From the NCBI RefSeq assembly GCF_026262505.1, contig NC_067206.1, positions 12,171,507 to 12,235,506 on the forward strand: a stretch of DNA of 64,000 bases. Direction: 5' to 3'. This document shows positions 18,405 through 28,490 of this stretch, in pieces. The position numbers and the translations under genes are program-made. The notes beneath the pieces were generated by a model. It did not search any database. It was given only the letters and a program-made list of their open reading frames with translations, and was not told the DNA's origin. The number at the start of each line of letters is the position of its first letter. The stretch's first letter is position 1. The DNA comes from Trichomonas vaginalis G3 (lineage: Eukaryota > Parabasalia > Trichomonadida > Trichomonadidae).

Positions 18405-18801
18405 ATGGGTTTATTTGGCGCATTAGCAGGAGTTGCATCCAGATTTTTGCCGCAGTGGGAACAATAGCCAGAGGTGTATTTGGAGTTGGAAGGAAGATTT
18501 TGAGTACATTAGGTATACTTAAAGAGAAGCACAACCTATTATACAAACTGTACAGAAAGGTTGGGATGTAGCACGAGATGCAACAAATCTTATTCCAAAT
18601 CCTGAACAAGAGGAAAAGTTCAAGGATGGATGGACAATGTAGGAAGACAAGCAGGAAACTATTATAACAAAGCAAATGACTACTATAACCAAGCAGGACA
18701 CTATATGGACCAAGGTGAAAGATTCTTTAACAGAGGATATAACATGCACAACAGTGGGTAAACAATAACCAACGCAACCACCTCAAACTTGGGGAATGTA
18801 A
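18405..18801 (+). pseudogene. Second amphipathic capsid-associated-like protein (frameshifted)
   Basis: About 130 codons from ATG 18405 to TAA 18801. It opens MGLFGALAGVAS and continues with a Gly-spaced hydrophobic stretch (GTIARGVFGVGRKIL), a helix with VQKGWDVARDATN, an Asn/Tyr-rich stretch (NYYNKANDYYNQAGHYM), and a Pro/Gln-rich end (QPTQPPQTWGM). The design parallels the 80-aa protein at 14955 (MGFFG start, PQ-rich end), so the two may be paralogous membrane-active virion proteins. Two or three single-base indels break the frame. It is divergent from the integrase with a 16-bp gap. Confidence 0.55.
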
Positions 18802-18820
18802 ATTTTTTTACTGAGATGAA

Positions 18821-18985
18821 ATGAACAATACAGCATTGAGACAAATGGGTTCAAGATGGATTTGTCGGCTTCCAGCAGTTACACCACGTGTTTGTCAAGT
18901 TCTTCCTATACCTCAGGAAGTTTTAGACCGACTTAAAAAACAACAACAACCAGTTGAAACAAACCAAACTAAAATTTTTTACTGA
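18821..18985 (+). CDS. 54-aa Maverick protein, unknown
   Basis: An intact short ORF starting MNNTALRQMGSRWICRLP and ending in Gln-rich QQQPVETNQTKIFY. Its leader TTTTTACTGAGATGAA precedes the ATG; the same leader recurs before the next gene and encodes this protein's own stop. Basic N-terminal half, no domain recognised. The shared leader suggests a repeated promoter or translation-coupling module. Confidence 0.45.
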   Translation: MNNTALRQMGSRWICRLPAVTPRVCQVLPIPQEVLDRLKKQQQPVETNQTKIFY

Positions 18986-18991
18986 GATGAA

Positions 18992-19286
18992 ATGACCGAA
19001 GAAGTTGAAACGGTAGATTTGACACCACAAACAAAAAGTTCAGAACCATTGTCAAAACCCGTCAAAGAACTTACAGATGAAGAGAAAATTCAATAATAGA
19101 AAGTGCCAGGTCTGGAAATACAAACTCTAACTATAAAGTCACTTTTCATAAAAATGGAACGGCAAGTATCTCAAAAAGAAACAGACTCTCACAAATAAAA
19201 TATTGAAGTCTGAAGGAGCTTTCGAGACAACAGATGGAAAAGTTTACTTCACTGACCAACAGTTCATTATAGAACATCTTCATTGA
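18992..19286 (+). pseudogene. Acidic Maverick protein, unknown (frameshifted)
   Basis: About 95 codons from ATG 18992. It begins MTEEVETVDLTPQTKSSEPL; after an indel it continues with SIIESARSGNTNSNYKVTF and ends VYFTDQQFIIEHLH. The middle looks like a small beta-strand domain. No family is recognised. Same ACTGAGATGAAATG leader as the preceding ORF. Confidence 0.45.
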
Positions 19287-19349
19287 CTTAGAGTCGAAAT
19301 ATTCTAAACTTTACAACAAACACAAAAAGTTGAAAGGAAAACAAAAACA

Positions 19350-19574
19350 ATGGCATATGATATTTATGAAGATGTTGACGACACAACTGTTCCTGCAAGT
19401 GAAGTAAAGTCAGAGGAACCGAAAAGTGACGAAAAACCGATAGAAGAAGAAAAACCAAAAACTGAAGATAAACCAAAACCAAAGTTTAGTTTGGAAACTA
19501 AACCAAGTCAACCTTCATTAGCTGGTATGGGTTGGCGTCAAAGACTTATGGCAGCAGGCGGTTATGTAAAGTAA
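19350..19574 (+). CDS. 74-aa acidic/Pro-Lys-rich Maverick protein
   Basis: Intact. The N-terminal MAYDIYEDVDDTTVPAS is followed by KPE/KPK-type low complexity and ends GMGWRQRLMAAGGYVK. The conserved-looking end (MGWRQRLMAAGG) could be a cleavage or assembly motif. Disordered otherwise; function unknown. Confidence 0.55.
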   Translation: MAYDIYEDVDDTTVPASEVKSEEPKSDEKPIEEEKPKTEDKPKPKFSLETKPSQPSLAGMGWRQRLMAAGGYVK

Positions 19575-19603
19575 AGAAAAAATATTTTTTTATTTTTATA
19601 AAA

Positions 19604-20640
19604 ATGCCCCCATATAGAATGGATAGAAAGTCTGCTAGAATAAAAGCAGAGTTGCAAAGATATGGTTGGAGAGTTTCGAAGAATTTTAAATATAGGAAGG
19701 GAAGACCCATAAAAGTCTATGACAAATTGTCTGGTCTTCGCTACGAAATGGATTTGGAAACAGCACGTGCAAATTATCCAAACAGACTAGAGAGGTTAGA
19801 AGAAGAACGTCTTATGGACATGCCTTTCGATGTTAGTGAACCTCAAGTTGAAGGACACGACGGCTTTGCCAGATTCTACTGGAAACATGACGAACAATTG
19901 CATCCTTTGAGAAGGAAAAAAGGTAGTGCAGAGGATGGTCATGCTCCATGGAAAGAACAAGATATGCATATGAGAAGTACCGTGAAGTTAGAAGTCAAAT
20001 TACATCTGGTCGAACCTTTACAGTAAACTTTGACGAAGGAAAGAACAAAGAAGGCTTCATGGGTGTACTTGCTGCCATACAAGACGGAAATAAGAAAGGA
20101 CACAATCTCAGATTGACCATAACAGATTTGGATGGTCACATTTACTATGCATATGGCAATGTCACAACAGCTGCAATGCTTCTTGACGCTTTCAAGACTA
20201 CAAGAGAGAACAAATGGTTGACTCCGACTCAGACATTTTGAATGCAATTGAAGGAATTGCAAGTGTCAAGTTCGAATGGTACCAACCTAACCCTCAGCAG
20301 TCAGACAACATGCTGGATACTTCCCGTTCATAAATAAGTCTGACATTGACTTGACAAGGTATGGAATTTACAATTCAATTGAAACAATTGTCAATGAACC
20401 TTGCATTCTTACATGTCTCAGGAACTCTGGTCTTGTTACAGATGAGAAATGAAGTATCTTGAGTCATGTGTGAAGACAAGGTACATTCTCAGAGGTCAAT
20501 TGGCAAAAATTGCACCGTTGGCAAATGTCAATATCGAACTGAAAAATCTTTCTTAACTTTGACAATCAGATATCCCAAGCATCTAAACATCTTCATGCCA
20601 AACTTGTACGACTTTTATTTTCTTAAGTCTTCTGTACTAT
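19604..20640 (+). pseudogene. DNA polymerase B (protein-primed), N-terminal part only
   Basis: Begins MPPYRMDRKSARIKAELQRYG (ATG 19604) and is open to about 19860, then in other frames to about 20600. The later part has TFTVNFDEGKNKEGF, ITDLDGHIYYAYGN, then NEPCILTCLRNSGL and RYILRGQLAKIAPLANVNIE, a pattern I associate with the N-terminal region of Maverick polymerases (by recall, not search). The palm motifs are absent: the element switches to minus-strand genes after about 20640. The missing C-terminal half of such a polymerase is found at 45307-46512. Either an internal deletion or an assembly join explains this. Confidence 0.6.
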
Positions 20641-20836
20641 TCTTGTTCTGAAACTATTGTTGCTCTTGGTTTGTTAAAGCCTACATCCATTCTTTCATGA
20701 CATACATTCTGGGCAGAGTCGACATAAATGACTAAACTTTCAAATTCTCGACTGCCTTTTTATAGTTCTTGAAATGGGACACATATTTCTGATGCTTTTG
20801 GAAGTCATAAAAATCTGAAACATCTATCTGTAACAT
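20637..20836 (-). pseudogene. Small Maverick ORF, about 66 aa (one frameshift)
   Basis: Starts MLQIDVSDFYDFQKHQKYV at ATG 20836; after a frame change it runs to SLVIYVDSAQNVCHER and ends TIVSEQE. Not recognised. It lies tail-to-tail with the truncated polymerase. Leader TTATTTTTATAAAATG. Confidence 0.4.
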
Positions 20837-20863
20837 TTTATAAAAATAAAAAATAACATTTTT

Positions 20864-22266
20864 TTATTCTTGACTTTGTTGTATCTTGTCTATTTGTTGC
20901 CATTTTGGTCCTGTTCTTGGAGCTATTTGTTGTTGAAGTTGTTCTTGTCATACAATAACTATTCAACCAGTTTGCATCTTCCAATTCGAAAACTTGCTGC
21001 TCTCATTGACAAATACATAGGAACATAAAAGTTTTACAGAGAACAAAGTTTGCGTCAAACTAAGCAACGTTAATTTATGTTTCAAAGTTTTTGAGTTTAC
21101 TAAGTGAAAATCTGCATTCGAATGAACAATAGCAAACCAGCAGAGAGAATGTGGTTATACTACGCATAAGTATCTTTTGGTCATAATGTAGTTTTCTGTC
21201 GGACATTCGACATACACTTTTGAAACCTAAGTTTTTGAAAACAAATATATAAGATTGGTGTGCTTAATGGCAATTGAATAGACATTCCTTGTATGACACC
21301 TTTTCCTGTTATAGAAACTGTGGTAGTAAAAACCAGAACATAGTTTGTATTATAAGCTCATATCTTCTATTAGTAAATCAGTCCGAATCCAAACATAATG
21401 AAAACCTGCTCTAGTTGCCAGGCACCATGTTACACCCTACTTAAAGTATTAATAAGTCAACAAAACCTGTTGGGTGTATATCTGGTAAGTATCTTCAAAG
21501 GAGCAGTATTTTTACCGATTCACACCAATTAAAATCTTCGTGGTGTCAAAGATCAAAACAGGCTTTAGTCTCATTGTGTTTAAGGTTAGTTTACAATATC
21601 GTCCTGAGACTTTTTAAGTCTGTTGTTATAGAATTATATGACTCCATGTTTTTAGTCGTAATAGTAAAACCATTATATTTCTGCCATTTACTTAGCAAAT
21701 AAATTTTAATGAATATGTTGTGGTCGCAATATTTTTATAACGTCTGGGAACTATATTTAAGTTCAAACGTTTTCACTCCTTTCATAACGTTATATCTTGT
21801 CAATTACATTATATGAAACCACCATCAGCAACTTAATGTCGGGTTCTTTTCTTTGATGTTTATATCGTCCGCTCTGTCAAGAGTTTCAATAGTTCTTTCA
21901 AAACTTCATGAGTGCAAATGACATATGCAGTTCACTTTTACAGGGTTGTGTTCGACCAAGTTTAACATTATACCTAAAGCTTGACAAATCTTTCGCCTGA
22001 GTTGAAGTTTTCTTGCAGTTGTTGTGTAGTCGTCGAATATTGCACAGAACTTAAGATCTCTTCTAAACTTCAGGTATGTGGTTGTTTCTTTACAGGAACT
22101 ATTGTTATACCATCTTGGTCTTTCGTATGTTATCCCCATTTTCAACATCTCTGTTCTGACATTGACATAACAACTTGATTTTGTTTGAGTTGGTGAAATT
22201 TAACTCACATCTGCACCGCCATTAAACCTTTTGAAACACTTACGCTTTCTATTTTCGAAATGACAT
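20864..22266 (-). pseudogene. Maverick protein of about 465 codons, unknown (many indels)
   Basis: Begins MSFRK and a basic KRK stretch at ATG 22266 and ends with a Gln-rich PRTGPKWQQIDKIQQSQE at TAA 20864. One 80-aa segment is open (21906-22148: MLKMGITYERPRWYNNSS and LQLRRKICQALGIML). It carries too many frame changes to assign. Length and position would suit a structural protein. Divergent from the next ORF across an 18-bp gap. Confidence 0.4.
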
Positions 22267-22284
22267 TTTACTTAGAATAAAAAG

Positions 22285-22646
22285 ATGAACGTATTCGGAT
22301 ATCATTGATTGAAAGCAGAACAAAGGTTTATTATCACAAACAATACAAAAATACATTGACCCAGAATAGTTCTTTAACAAACAATGGAAAATGTTTATAA
22401 ATAGCAGTCTTTGCTGACCAAAATATTTTCATAAAGCAAAGAAAGTCAGTATAACATGAAATGGTGGAAAGTTCTTGAAGCAGGACAAAAATATACTTCA
22501 AAACTGACCGCATATTACTAAAAAAAGTTATATAATACATATTAGTCAAACTGCGTACTGTCAATATTGACGGAGAGAAGTCAGTCAAGAACAACTTACT
22601 ACCTGTTTGCCAAAATCTGCTCATGGAACTTCGTAAGCCAATCTGA
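22285..22646 (+). pseudogene. Maverick protein of about 120 codons, unknown (frameshifted)
   Basis: ATG 22285 (MNVFGYH) through several frames to TVNIDGEKSVKNNLL and QNLLMELRKPI, stop TGA 22644-22646. No domain is recognised. Its start shares the TTAGAATAAAA leader with the fibre gene, and its 3' end overlaps the convergent gene by 26 bp. Confidence 0.35.
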
Positions 22647-24156
22647 GGAGCCCCAGCAGGTTTTCATCGAACGAATCTTCAAAAGGCATCTTCCGTGAAA
22701 AGTGCTATTGGTTTGTAAACTCTTGCTCTCAATTCAATCGGACCGCTCTTCACCCTTGTATTATTGATTTTTGTTAACTTGTACCAACCAGTTGAAAATA
22801 CCACCCATAAAGTCTCTGAATCAGCAAAATGAATGCAAGGCCAAAAAGTTTGAACGCGTCTCCATTTGTATATTGAGTTTTTGACCTCTGTATGAGTCCA
22901 TATTCAATATGGCATAATAGAACTTTGCATTTCAGGGTTAATGGGGTGAATGTTTGTTAAAGTTCATAGCATCTACATGTCAAGTTGTATACCTCATATT
23001 CCTCAACTGTAGAAATCTTCTCTTGGATAATATGCCATCTATGTGATATATATTTAATACCATGTTGTAAAACAAGATAGTTCATTATATAGTTCGTTCT
23101 GAACAAGTCAAACATAGTATCTCGCATGTTTCATTGCAGTTGTTAAAGCAAATCTTTCTTCACTTGCGGCTCCTGGATTTTGGTTTCCCAACTCACCTGC
23201 AAAATCTCTTGACAGATATTTGTGTAGTAGGAACATAAGTGAACTGCAATATATTGGCAGCTAAAGCATTTGAAATATCTGGGTCCAACATATAGACTGC
23301 AAGTCTGCTTTCCTATTCTCTTGCATTCAAATTTTTCGACATTGAACTATAACTGGTCCCAAGCATCTCCAGCAGCATTTAAATTAATAGTTACTTCATT
23401 TGAGTTTGAGAACCAAAGTCAAGTCAACTTTGTTTTTGCAAAATCACAGAACTTGGCTCCACCATTCTAGCTACATAATGCTGAATGGTCTTTTGTTGTG
23501 CAATGACTAAGTTATTTTTTGCTTGATAAGTTTCGATAAGAATTTTTCCTGCCCAGTTTGCAAGTATCTTAAAAACCTGAAAGATGAGGAAAGATGAAAA
23601 GGAACTCTAGTTCAGTCTTACTTTGGTATGCTGCTGCAGTTTGTCAAAAGTCAACATAAAACTCCTGGAACGTTAGGTCAAGTCTTCTTATTTTCCCAAT
23701 AGTGGGCATTTACTGGTCTTTGTTCTCAGCTTGTGTTGTACTGAGTTCTCAAAGCGAACATTCATAGTTGGCCCATTGTCATGTTTGAACTAATCAGAGT
23801 TTAGATATATACTTAATATCCCATTGAAAACTTTCGAGCATATGTATCCGACATAAAAAATTCCATTGCAACTCTTTCTTGCAACAAACTTGGCAGAAAG
23901 TTTATTTCAATGTCTTGTTCCACGTATAAGAAAAGATTTGTCAAATAAAATAATATGAAACCTGTCGCAAAGCAATATTACTGTGTTGAAAAACCTTCTC
24001 CAAACTCACTACGTTTCCATAAGAAACACAGTTGTATATTCGTAAGTTCCAGAAAACTATTCTGACCTTCTTAATCATTGTCGCATCGTATAACCCATTC
24101 GAAACATTTCCGTTAGGGCTCCAAAATGTTGGCGTTATATTCTGAGCGGCGTACAT
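22621..24156 (-). pseudogene. Candidate major capsid protein (frameshifted)
   Basis: About 510 codons from ATG 24156 (MYAAQNITPTFWSPNGN) to TGA 22621 (ending MPFEDSFDENLLGLLRLAYE). Size and placement suit the double-jelly-roll major capsid protein of Polintons. Hydrophobic beta-like stretches and Asn/Thr-rich loops are compatible. No decisive motif is visible because about one indel per 60-100 bases breaks the frame. Assignment rests on size and context alone. Confidence 0.3.
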
Positions 24157-27100
24157 TTATATGGGTAAAAATATAAATAGTGGATTTATATATTCATAAT
24201 AGAACCCACTCGGACCAAGCTTACTTCTTTCCTGACTGAGTTTTTAACTGAATTTTAACTCTTCTTTTTCCTTCATTCCACTACTTTCACTAGATGAATT
24301 ACTTCTTCACTACTTCACTTGTTCTACTCTTCTCTTCTCTTCTTCTTTTGTGTCACTTTGGTAAACTGCCCCTGCTTCAAAGTTGTTGCATCTTGCCTCA
24401 TGTTCTCCACCTAGTACTGTTGAAATTTCCCATGTCCTTTTTGCCTTTGGCTCTTGATCGCCCATCTTCAGTAACCTATATCCTAGAAGATTTTGTCATA
24501 GTTTGTATTTGATCTTCGCTATGTGCATACTCTTCCTAGTTTCCGTTCAGTCTTCAAACAAGCTGGTCCATATGGAATAAGCTCTGTTTCCAAATATATG
24601 TTTTTACATTCTTTTTCTTTCCAGTTACCATAATATCTTTTTGAATGGGAAGCTCTTTACCAATGTTCAGTCTCGCTGTCATTTATTTCTGTAGTTGGTT
24701 TTATTGTCAAAACATGTTTTCAATACTAAATTCATTTGTACTGTCATTGAGTTTCTAAATATTTCATCCCTCTCAGTCATTCGCACAAGTAATTTTTATG
24801 AATTTGCAAACTTTCGATTGCAAGTCAGTACAATAGGTTCCTTCCTTCTCTCTCCTAAACTTTCTTTCTAAACTCTCACCAATTATATACATCTCTATGG
24901 TTCGTGTGTAGTCTTGAGATAAATGGTCTAAACGTCAGTGTTATTGCCCTTCACTTTTCATTCATACTGGCGCAAAAAGATCTGCATGTTCATATCTTCA
25001 ATGGCTTAAACCGCGCTGAAAAATACCAGCTATATCTGGTTCACCATTCACTCCATTGCGTCTACAACTTCTTGGAATTGAGTTGTAATTTATGAACCAC
25101 CTTCCGGATTAGCTTTTATCACCCATCTCATTATTCATAGTCTGAAAAACAAAAGTGTAGTCTGTTTCCATATTGGTATTGCTGAATAACTTTAAAACAA
25201 TGTTTTCAATTCTATATTTTTGTTTGAAAATTTAACCTTTTATTTTCACCGGTTCAGCCAAAGATTGAACGTGTATATGTCGTAAGTACAAAAGATTATG
25301 TATTTGCGTAAAATTTTCTTTCAGTATTCCATTCTATGCTGATATTTCATCTCATTTGTGGAGTTCCTTTTTATGTCGGCAAACATTTTTGATATTCTTC
25401 TACTATTCAGACCGAATTTTTCTAGACTCTTGAAAGATTCCATATTCACCTCATATCTTGTTGAGGGTTCAATAATTTTTCGCTGTTCCAAATCTTTCAT
25501 TATTCTGTGAAGTTAGTTTCTCAAAGGTAGGATTTGTTCGTTCCTTCAGGCTCTTCTAGCTTGTTGTTGCTGAACATTTCTTCATGTCTGGTTGTATCTG
25601 AAACTTCTTCCTGTGGAGTTTCTTGTAACCTCATCTGCTGCATTTCATATAATTCGAGACCGTTTTTAACAATTCACTATCTAAGTCATCCGGACTCATA
25701 AAACCTTCTTCTTTCATTTCCTCTCTATTTTTACGCGTTTCATGAAGAAGGTTGATTATCATTTAGCTCTGACACCAAATATCTCTGCAGTAAATTCATT
25801 CATGTCATTTGATGATATGCTATAAAATCAATATCCCTATAGCGAGCTTTATTTCAGGTATTTTGAAATTATATCCCATTGTGCTGAACCATAAAGCTTA
25901 AAATAGGTGGGTCAGTATTCCTTCCTGAACTTCTTAATAGTTCTTTATATCTGGTCACTAAAGTTCAAAGTATCTGGTAACCATAATCTTCCTAAGCATT
26001 TTGTAAAGAATTCTTGTTTCCTTTCTCGACTTCTTTTATTCCTTTGCCTCGTTGTGTTTGTGCTGCGTCTGATGTTTGTTGTGCAGGTTTTAACTGTTGT
26101 TGCTGTGTGTGTTGTGTTATGGTGCTGATTTTGAAACTTTGTGTTCTGTGCAGGTTTGAACTGTTGTTCTGTGCTGGCATTTTTGAAACTTGGTTTGGTT
26201 GTTGTTGTGGTGCTGATTTGAACTGTTGTTGTGTGTGGTTTTGGTGCATGCCGTGTCTGTCCATGTGACATGTAAATGTTTTAGGATCCTGGTGCAGTGC
26301 TTCTCTTGGAGGTTGTGGAATAATATAAAGTTCCACAAGCTGGCACATATGTTCCATCTGCAGCATTATGTCCTACCTGATTTCGTTTTAAGAAAAGGCA
26401 TTACTAGGTCTGTTTTGTCTGTTAAACTCGTTTTTCTTGACTTTCCACAACCAGTTGCTCTAACGGGGCGTCATAGCACTTTGAACTGCTGTCTCGTTGC
26501 CCGCATCTTGTATTTCGTCATATTTTGTCACTTCTCGTAACCTTGTCGAAAACCTTCAGACTTCAGTTTTTTCCAGATGAGAAAGTCGCCACTAGTTTCA
26601 CCTTACTATGAAAGAGCTTCGATAGCATTCTTTAAGGTCAGCATTCATTAAAGCTTCATTTAACTTCTTCATCCGCTTGTATTTTTCTTATGACCCTATA
26701 ATTGGCTGCTTTAGCGTGCTTGGCGGATTAACCATCATTATTAGCTTTATATATTCTCGCTTTCATGCCTTTGCATGGCTGCTTCGTTATTTTACTTCTG
26801 TGCTAAGTTTCATACTGTACGTTTGTTTTGCAACGTAAAAGTTTTCTTCCTTTACATTTGCTCAACTTCTTTTTTATACGTCATCGCTACCATATATTCT
26901 TCATTGCTTTTTTTTTATCTCTTCATCTTTCAACTTTTATTGATAGTATGGTTTTTCAAATTATAACATCTTGTTCCATTTTTGCTACTTCTGCTTTTTC
27001 TGACAACTTTTTTCGCATTTCCTCTGTACTTAGTTCTTTCAGTTGTTCTTCTTTTTCTTTTTCTCTACGTTTAACTCATTGAGTTTCTTTGTGTGTTCTG

Positions 27101-27445
27101 TCATATTCTAGTTTCTTTCGTTTCACTTATTTGTTCTGTATGTCTATGTTTACTTTTGACATCTGTATTTGATTTTGAGTGAACTCAAATTCATTTGACT
27201 TGGTTATAAGCTGTTCCATTCTGCAGCTCACCATAGCCGCCATTTTCGCTAAAAGTGCCGCTCTTAAAACCTCCACCCTGTGCACCAATAACTCGGTTTA
27301 AACGCATTGGGTTGCTTGACATTTTTGCAACATAGTGGGGTCATTCATCATTTGTTGTTGCAACTGTTGTTGTGGTGTCAGTTTTACTATTGGATGTTTC
27401 AATGCTCCCTTCCTCTTACTATATTCTACGTAGCTTACGTGGCAT
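24157..27445 (-). pseudogene. Gln/Lys-rich coiled-coil Maverick gene(s), frameshifted
   Basis: ATG 27445 starts MPRKLRR and a basic, then Gln-rich leader (KLTPQQQLQQQMMNDPTM), a Gly-rich stretch (GAQGGGFKSGTFSENGGYG), then a long Lys/Glu coiled coil (for example EKEEQLKELSTEEMRKKLSE). After about 26.5 kb it becomes poly-Gln/Asn/Thr-rich (TQQQQLKPAQQT) and later KE-rich again. It is uncertain whether this is one gene of about 1,090 codons or two. Composition resembles virion core or scaffold proteins. It is the last gene before the right TIR. Confidence 0.4.
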
Positions 27446-27569
27446 TTTAAGTGAAGTAAAAAACGGTTTTGACAGATGTTTATATGACACTTTTGTTCAG
27501 CACAAAAAACTACTCGTCAAGTGTTGTCAGTTTTGTATAAATAACCGTCCTATCTCATTCTATAAGGGG

Positions 27570-27797
27570 GAAAAGGCTTCTCAAAGTTTACTTCCTTGAA
27601 CGCCTGTAACTTTTCCTGTAGCGACGATAGACCCTTACTTGTCCGGACAAAGTTATACTATTTTGAGTGCTCTACACAAAAATTTTTATGGCTAGAGGGC
27701 GCAACGCGCCTGGAAGCCCCTCCAAAAAACTTCATTTTATACTAAACATCTTCAGGGCTAGAGGCACGAAGGCCTGGAAGCCCCACTACCTTTTTTT
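27570..27797. repeat. Right terminal inverted repeat of element 2
   Basis: Inverted copy of 13330-13574: palindrome TTGTCCGGACAA (27639-27650), hairpin GGCGCAACGCGCC (27698-27710), and the outer hairpin reduced to GGCACGAAGGCC by loss of single bases. The losses are the same kind of small deletions seen across 16.5-47 kb. Confidence 0.88.
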
Positions 27798-28068
27798 CAA
27801 GAGAATCTAAAATGTTGTTTATATGGTTATTTATATATTATTAATCATTTTCTTAAATAAAAATCATAAGTTCTCAATTTTCTTCATAACGATTCTTATA
27901 ATTTTAATGTTTACTATGAGTGCTAAATATTATTAATTACTAAATGATTTTAAAAAAAAAAAAAACATGTTTTTACTTTTTACGTTAACATACGTTAATA
28001 TCCACTTCGGCTATGGATAGAGGCCAACAGCGCCTTATTAATGAGAAAAAACATTAGCCTCTTATCAA

Positions 28069-28159
28069 TGAGATGGAAGTATTCCTGAATTACAATTGTG
28101 AATTCAGATACACTTCCATCTCAAAAAATGCAATCAAATTTGTATTGAATGCATTTTTT
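28069..28159. repeat. Two adjacent inverted repeats (hairpins)
   Basis: The first, 28069-28123, has 12-bp perfect arms (TGAGATGGAAGT and ACTTCCATCTCA) plus inner arms CTGAATT and AATTCAG. The second, 28123-28159, has arms AAAAAATGCA and TGCATTTTTT. They sit between the Maverick and the satellite with no gene. They could be a small palindromic mobile element or a terminator. Confidence 0.7.
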
Positions 28160-28180
28160 GAATACATGCTTGCAGTTGGG

Positions 28181-28490
28181 TTTTAGTGCATTTATATTAT
28201 ATTGGTACTAAGGCTTTTGGAAAATTTACAAAATAAATTTTAATATTTTGTAAATGTTATCGTTCTTACGCTTTTGAAGGAGGATGGTATTTTTGGAGCA
28301 TTTATATTACATTGGTACTAAGCTTTTGGAAAATTTACAAAATAAATTTATATTTTTTGTAAATATTATCATTCTTACGCTTTTGGAAGAGGGATGTATT
28401 TTAGTGCATTTATATTATATTGGTACTAAGGCTTTTGGAAAATTTACAAAATAAATTTAATATTTTGTAAATGTTATCGGTTCTTACGCT
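28181..28490. repeat. Three tandem copies of a 90-120 bp unit
   Basis: Units start near 28181, 28298 and 28399 with GTGCATTTATATTA or close, then TTGGTACTAAG, TTTGGAAAATTTACAAAATA and TTCTTACGCTT. On the minus strand each starts with AAGCGTAAGAA, which is the last sense codons (RKRKNR, stop) of the heptad-repeat frame, followed by its 3' flank. So the 3' end of that gene is triplicated. Confidence 0.7.

Larger units (their letters stand above)
13330..27797 (+). mobile_element. Maverick/Polinton element 2, about 14.5 kb
   Basis: Bounded by inverted repeats (A run plus GGTAGTGGGG at left, CCCCACTACC plus T run at right). Gene content fits a Polinton: retroviral-type integrase, protein-primed DNA polymerase B (N-terminal part), MTase, capsid-like candidates and a fibre-like protein. 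About 14.5 kb is on the short side of the 15-20 kb family range, because the polymerase is truncated. Genes in 13.6-16.5 kb are intact, while those in 16.5-27.5 kb carry many single-base indels; even the right TIR has lost bases. That pattern fits unpolished long-read sequence as well as real decay. I did not identify the packaging ATPase or the cysteine protease. Confidence 0.93.

Noticed and set aside
26014..26268. Cys-rich plus ORF
   Set aside because: Complement of the Gln/Thr-rich minus-strand coding region; the Cys runs come from TGT/TGC opposite poly-Gln and Thr codons.
13330..27797. Target-site duplication of Maverick 2
   Set aside because: Flanks before the A run (TTCGCT) and after the T run (CAAGAG) do not match; the homopolymers and base errors prevent a call.
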